DNA of 64,000 bases from Thysanoteuthis rhombus. Taxonomy: Eukaryota > Mollusca > Cephalopoda > Oegopsida > Thysanoteuthidae. Shown here one piece after another: positions 61,000-64,000 of the stretch (position 1 is the stretch's first letter; every line of letters starts with the position of its first letter). The DNA is taken from NCBI GenBank assembly GCA_963457665.1, contig OY735231.1, forward strand, positions 38,907,406 to 38,971,405, in the 5' to 3' direction. The position numbers were made by a program, and so were the translations under genes. The notes beneath the pieces were generated by a model, which had not been told where the DNA came from, ran no database searches, and saw only the letters and a program-made list of their open reading frames with translations.

Positions 61000-61855
61000 T
61001 TGTAGGAATATATACGTACATACATTTTCATATACTATTGATCAATGGGAACTACGGAATTCTTCTGGGGGGGGGCAAAATATCGTCAAATTGTGGTTCA
61101 AATTTTGAGTATATTGATTAAATATCAGGAATGCGTAGTATTGAAAAGATTAAGCTATAAAACATTGATTCGCTTGAGGCTATTGCAAAAAAGGAGACTT
61201 TTGTTCTATTTTTCGATGCTGAATTTTAATACCTAATATCCCAATATCGATAGAAAAACAAAGAATTTAGGTTTGCAACGTCACATTTTCAATGGAACTC
61301 GACCGGATGCGGATCGTATTTTGACCGCATGCTGTAGTTTGTCGACTCCTGTTATGGAATAACAAAAAGGCGATATTATTTATTACGTTGATAAAATACG
61401 ATGCATCCTTACCGAATCGAGGGGCGGTAAAGCTCCGATGGATAATCTATCAGTATATTACTAGTTGTTACTAGTCTTAGTACATCATTGATGAGTTCTA
61501 AGTCCGATGCTCGATGGATCGGTCACACCTATGGTCTTGTGCCTGACTAAACTTAGTAAATAATCATTGCATTGATAAATGAATGTGTATTAAATTTTGG
61601 AATATCTGAGCTTCTTTCTGGGTTTATATATATTTATTCAAAATAATTACGAAAATATCTAAATTGATCAAAGTATTTTCGATCAGTAGTTTTGAAAGTT
61701 AAGTAATGGGGCCCCTAACAAGAAAAATGGGCGGACTTGCACCTTTCTCAAGAGTATTGGTGAATGTAAACAATTTCAGCCCTAGTCTTGACTCGCCGAT
61801 TCCATTTTCCGTGTCACTAACCGTTAAGTCACCTGCACCTCCATTCAAGAAGAAC
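61000..61855. other. No gene seen
   Basis: AT-rich sequence with a G run at 61068-61076. No frame resembles a known protein. Confidence 0.5.
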
Positions 61856-61856
61856 G

Positions 61857-62250
61857 GATCTGGTTAGTCACTCGATAGAAACCGTCACGTAACCAACATC
61901 TTTTGGCATCAACCAGTGTGTGGGTGATCAACTAAAAAATAGGAAAATGGTATGATTGACGAACAAGTTACCCTTCCGCTTTTTATTGGGCAGTGATCAC
62001 AAAACAAGGTCCGAATTTTCAAAAATTAGCAAAAATGCTTGAAATTTACAATGTAGCTTGGACCCCCCCCCCCTACATACATACTAAAAACCTGTTGGTG
62101 GATTCTGAAAGGTTTCTTTTCTAAAGACTTAATAAGGAGTAAATGTCTAAATTTTTTTGTCATTGTTGCAGCTTGTACGTGCGATACATACACACTTAGC
62201 CAAACAGACAGACCAACTTAAAAACTGAAGAAAGCTAAACAATAAAACGA
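61857..62250 (+). mobile_element. Dispersed repeat family A, near full-length copy
   Basis: Starts ATCTGGTTAGTCACTCGATA with AACCGTCACGTAACCAACAT, then GGGTGATCAACTAAAAA, and ends CCAACTTAAAAACTGAAGAA. A C run lies at 62065-62074. Confidence 0.7.
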
Positions 62251-62259
62251 GACGATGTG

Positions 62260-63555
62260 TGCCAGGAACTGTTTTATGCATTGCTCAATGAAAAAAGAGA
62301 TAAAAATCATTATTCATCAAGAAATAAGAAATGAAAATTTTGCTTGCGTAAATCAATCACCGAGCAGCGTTACATCAAGTGATGTAGGTACCAAGTTTTT
62401 ATTTATTTATTTATCACTCTCCGGGTTCAAGATAAATTATATGAATCACATCTGCCTCTCAAAAATGGTGGACCATCTCGGTGGCTGAGTTGCATAATCG
62501 ATATTTCTTTTGCCTTATCTCTGATACACGAGGACAGAAGTGCATGTTTAAAAGGAGCCGAACTTTTGGGTGCGTGGAGCGGTCAGCCATAATTATCAGG
62601 TAAAATAATAATCTCAGTTACTTCTCTTCGGTGTTGCCAATTTAGATATTTTATACAAAAAATATATAGACATAATGATGAGCCTCATCTAAACGATTAA
62701 GACAGAAAGCTAAGCTTAGTAAATAAGTCTGGAGAGCAATTTGCTTTGAAGCAAGCCAATGTTGCAGGCTGATTTGCTATTGAAGTGAATTCTATCCTTT
62801 GTAACAAGACACGATCTAGTACTGGAGATAATGGCATGGGTGACTTCGGATGATACTGGAATCCTCGATGGATCTGGAATTTTAAGAGGTTATGCAATAA
62901 GGTTAGAATCTGTAGTCGTCTCCCAAGTAGGAAGCAAAAATGGGAAATTTAAATTAAATGGAGTCTAATCTAACAGCAGGGGAAGATGCGCAGATAGGTC
63001 TAAGGAGATCGTAGAGAGGGTGTGCATAGCGCATCAGAAGACAATGACAGAGACGTCCATAATGGATTGAGCAGCCATTCTTACATTTTCGCATCTTTTG
63101 TTTCACTCTGGCACCGTCTCGTGTTTTTGTAAACAAAGGAGACTCTCTCATTGGTTGACAAAACGAAACAATAAGCAAAACGTTTATTTTCAACACAGCG
63201 TGTTTTGCCTTGTTGTTCCGAAAAAAAAGAAAATGAAATGTAGGAGGAAAATTAAATTCATTTTTACAATGCCAGCAACAATTGAAATTCAAACACTTGC
63301 TTTGCATAATATCTTATCTCCTGACCATTCATAAAATTGGAGGTTTTTGTAAATATCGTTTTTTAACTCTTGTTGAAACAATACAGATGCCATCAAATAC
63401 AAGTAACTTGTAAACAGAGGTAAATAAGCGTCACGGCAATAACCGTTCCTATCACATATCACAAGTTTCTTCTCGTCTCAGAGTTCTTCCAGGTTTTTGC
63501 GAAATAAACTTGCAGGCAACAAGCACCGGGCGTCACTCACTTCATCCTACTGACA
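62260..63555. other. No gene seen
   Basis: Several open frames under 120 codons on both strands. None shows a domain I know or good splice sites. Confidence 0.45.
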
Positions 63556-63560
63556 GACTT

Positions 63561-63561
<1 letters not shown>

Positions 63562-63594
<33 letters not shown>
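63562..63594. repeat. (ATC)n tract, 3' tail of the RTE-like LINE
   Basis: About ten ATC units, which is (GAT)n on the LINE strand, directly at the 3' end of the minus-strand LINE sequence. Confidence 0.95.
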
Positions 63595-64000
63595 TCTTTT
63601 ATCGTCCGTCGTTGGAGATAGACCTTCATGGGATTCGCTAGACCTCTCTTTTGTGGACGTTGCAGGGTCAACACTTTCTGAACCTGTCCAGTTCTTCTCG
63701 CCAGCTCATATTCTGCCAACCTCGGTTCTGCATTTGATCTCTGAGGATCCATGTTGTGAGCCGTGTTTGAAGTTGTCTGCTATTCTTTCAACGTGACCAG
63801 CCCATTGTCTTTTGAGTTTTCAAATGGATTCAATGATGTCTCGAACTCCTGCTTTTTGTTGCATGATTTTCAGTTTGAGGGCCAGTCTCTTGGTTAGGTT
63901 TCATGTTTCTGCTCCATAGGTGACTATCGAGAGGTACATTGGTTGTATACATCTTTTTTTTTTTTAGAAGTAATGGGATTTCTTTTTTTTTTTTCTTGAA
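63595..64000 (-). mobile_element. RTE-like LINE, 3' end, continues past window
   Basis: Minus-strand translation gives YLSIVTYGAET, NLTKRLALKLKIMQQKAG, VRDIIESI, KLKRQWAGHVERIADN and, in another frame, GWQNMSWREELDRFRK. These match in order the C-terminal part of RTE-type LINE proteins (the thumb L-T-Y-G-A-E-T-W, the K-L-K-W-x-W-A-G-H-V-x-R block and the final W-x-E-L...F block). Tryptophan codons after AET and after ESI are TGA stops, and a frame change follows, so the copy is dead. Three-base tails are common in this clade. The rest of the element is beyond 64000. Confidence 0.8.

Noticed and set aside
59148-61121. Plus-strand frames with poly-Leu, poly-Tyr or poly-Ile runs, and minus-strand poly-Ile/poly-Arg frames
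   Set aside because: They run through the (ATT)n and (TTC)n tracts; the real coding signal in this region is the decayed LINE on the minus strand.

Overview
This is AT-rich (roughly two-thirds A+T by eye), repeat-laden animal DNA. Genes are sparse and there is no prokaryotic layout. The only host gene I can support is the 5' half of a tetraspanin on the minus strand. Exon 1 (51613..51530), exon 2 (4076..3888) and exon 3 (427..242) splice in phase and give 153 residues. These cover TM1, EC1, TM2, TM3 and the start of EC2. Motifs in TM2 and early EC2 point to the TspanC8 group, most like Tspan33. Intron 1 is about 47.5 kb and fills most of the window; intron 2 is about 3.5 kb; the remaining exons lie beyond coordinate 1.

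The organism is probably a lophotrochozoan, and a mollusc such as a cephalopod is plausible. I infer this from the mix of CR1/L2-like, RTE-like and Dong/R4-like LINE remnants, several tRNA-derived SINEs, a 5S-rRNA-derived SINE and a very long first intron. I cannot fix the taxon from sequence alone.

Layout. 1-4100: exons 3 and 2, with a 760-bp TA island showing a 50-bp higher-order period. 4100-51500: intron 1, holding a 46-bp minisatellite, a 28-bp minisatellite carrying an octamer motif, a CR1-like LINE tail, a head-to-head SINE pair, a 5S-derived SINE, hAT-like elements, several copies of a ~400-bp dispersed family, short diverged tandem arrays, two conspicuous hairpins and many (TA)n and poly-A tracts. 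51530-51650: first coding exon with an in-frame upstream stop. 52900-55000: a diverged ~140-bp tandem array, a ~365-bp foldback around a TA core, and a further diverged repeat block. 59300-61000: 3' end of a LINE with a restriction-like endonuclease, lying between two (ATT)n tracts, as expected of a Dong-type element that targets TAA repeats. 63560-64000: 3' end of an RTE-like LINE running off the window.

No multi-gene system is visible. The most unusual items are the Dong-like insertion between TAA repeats, the near-perfect 206-bp hairpin inside the tetraspanin intron, the foldback with its tandem array, and the minisatellite of octamer motifs.
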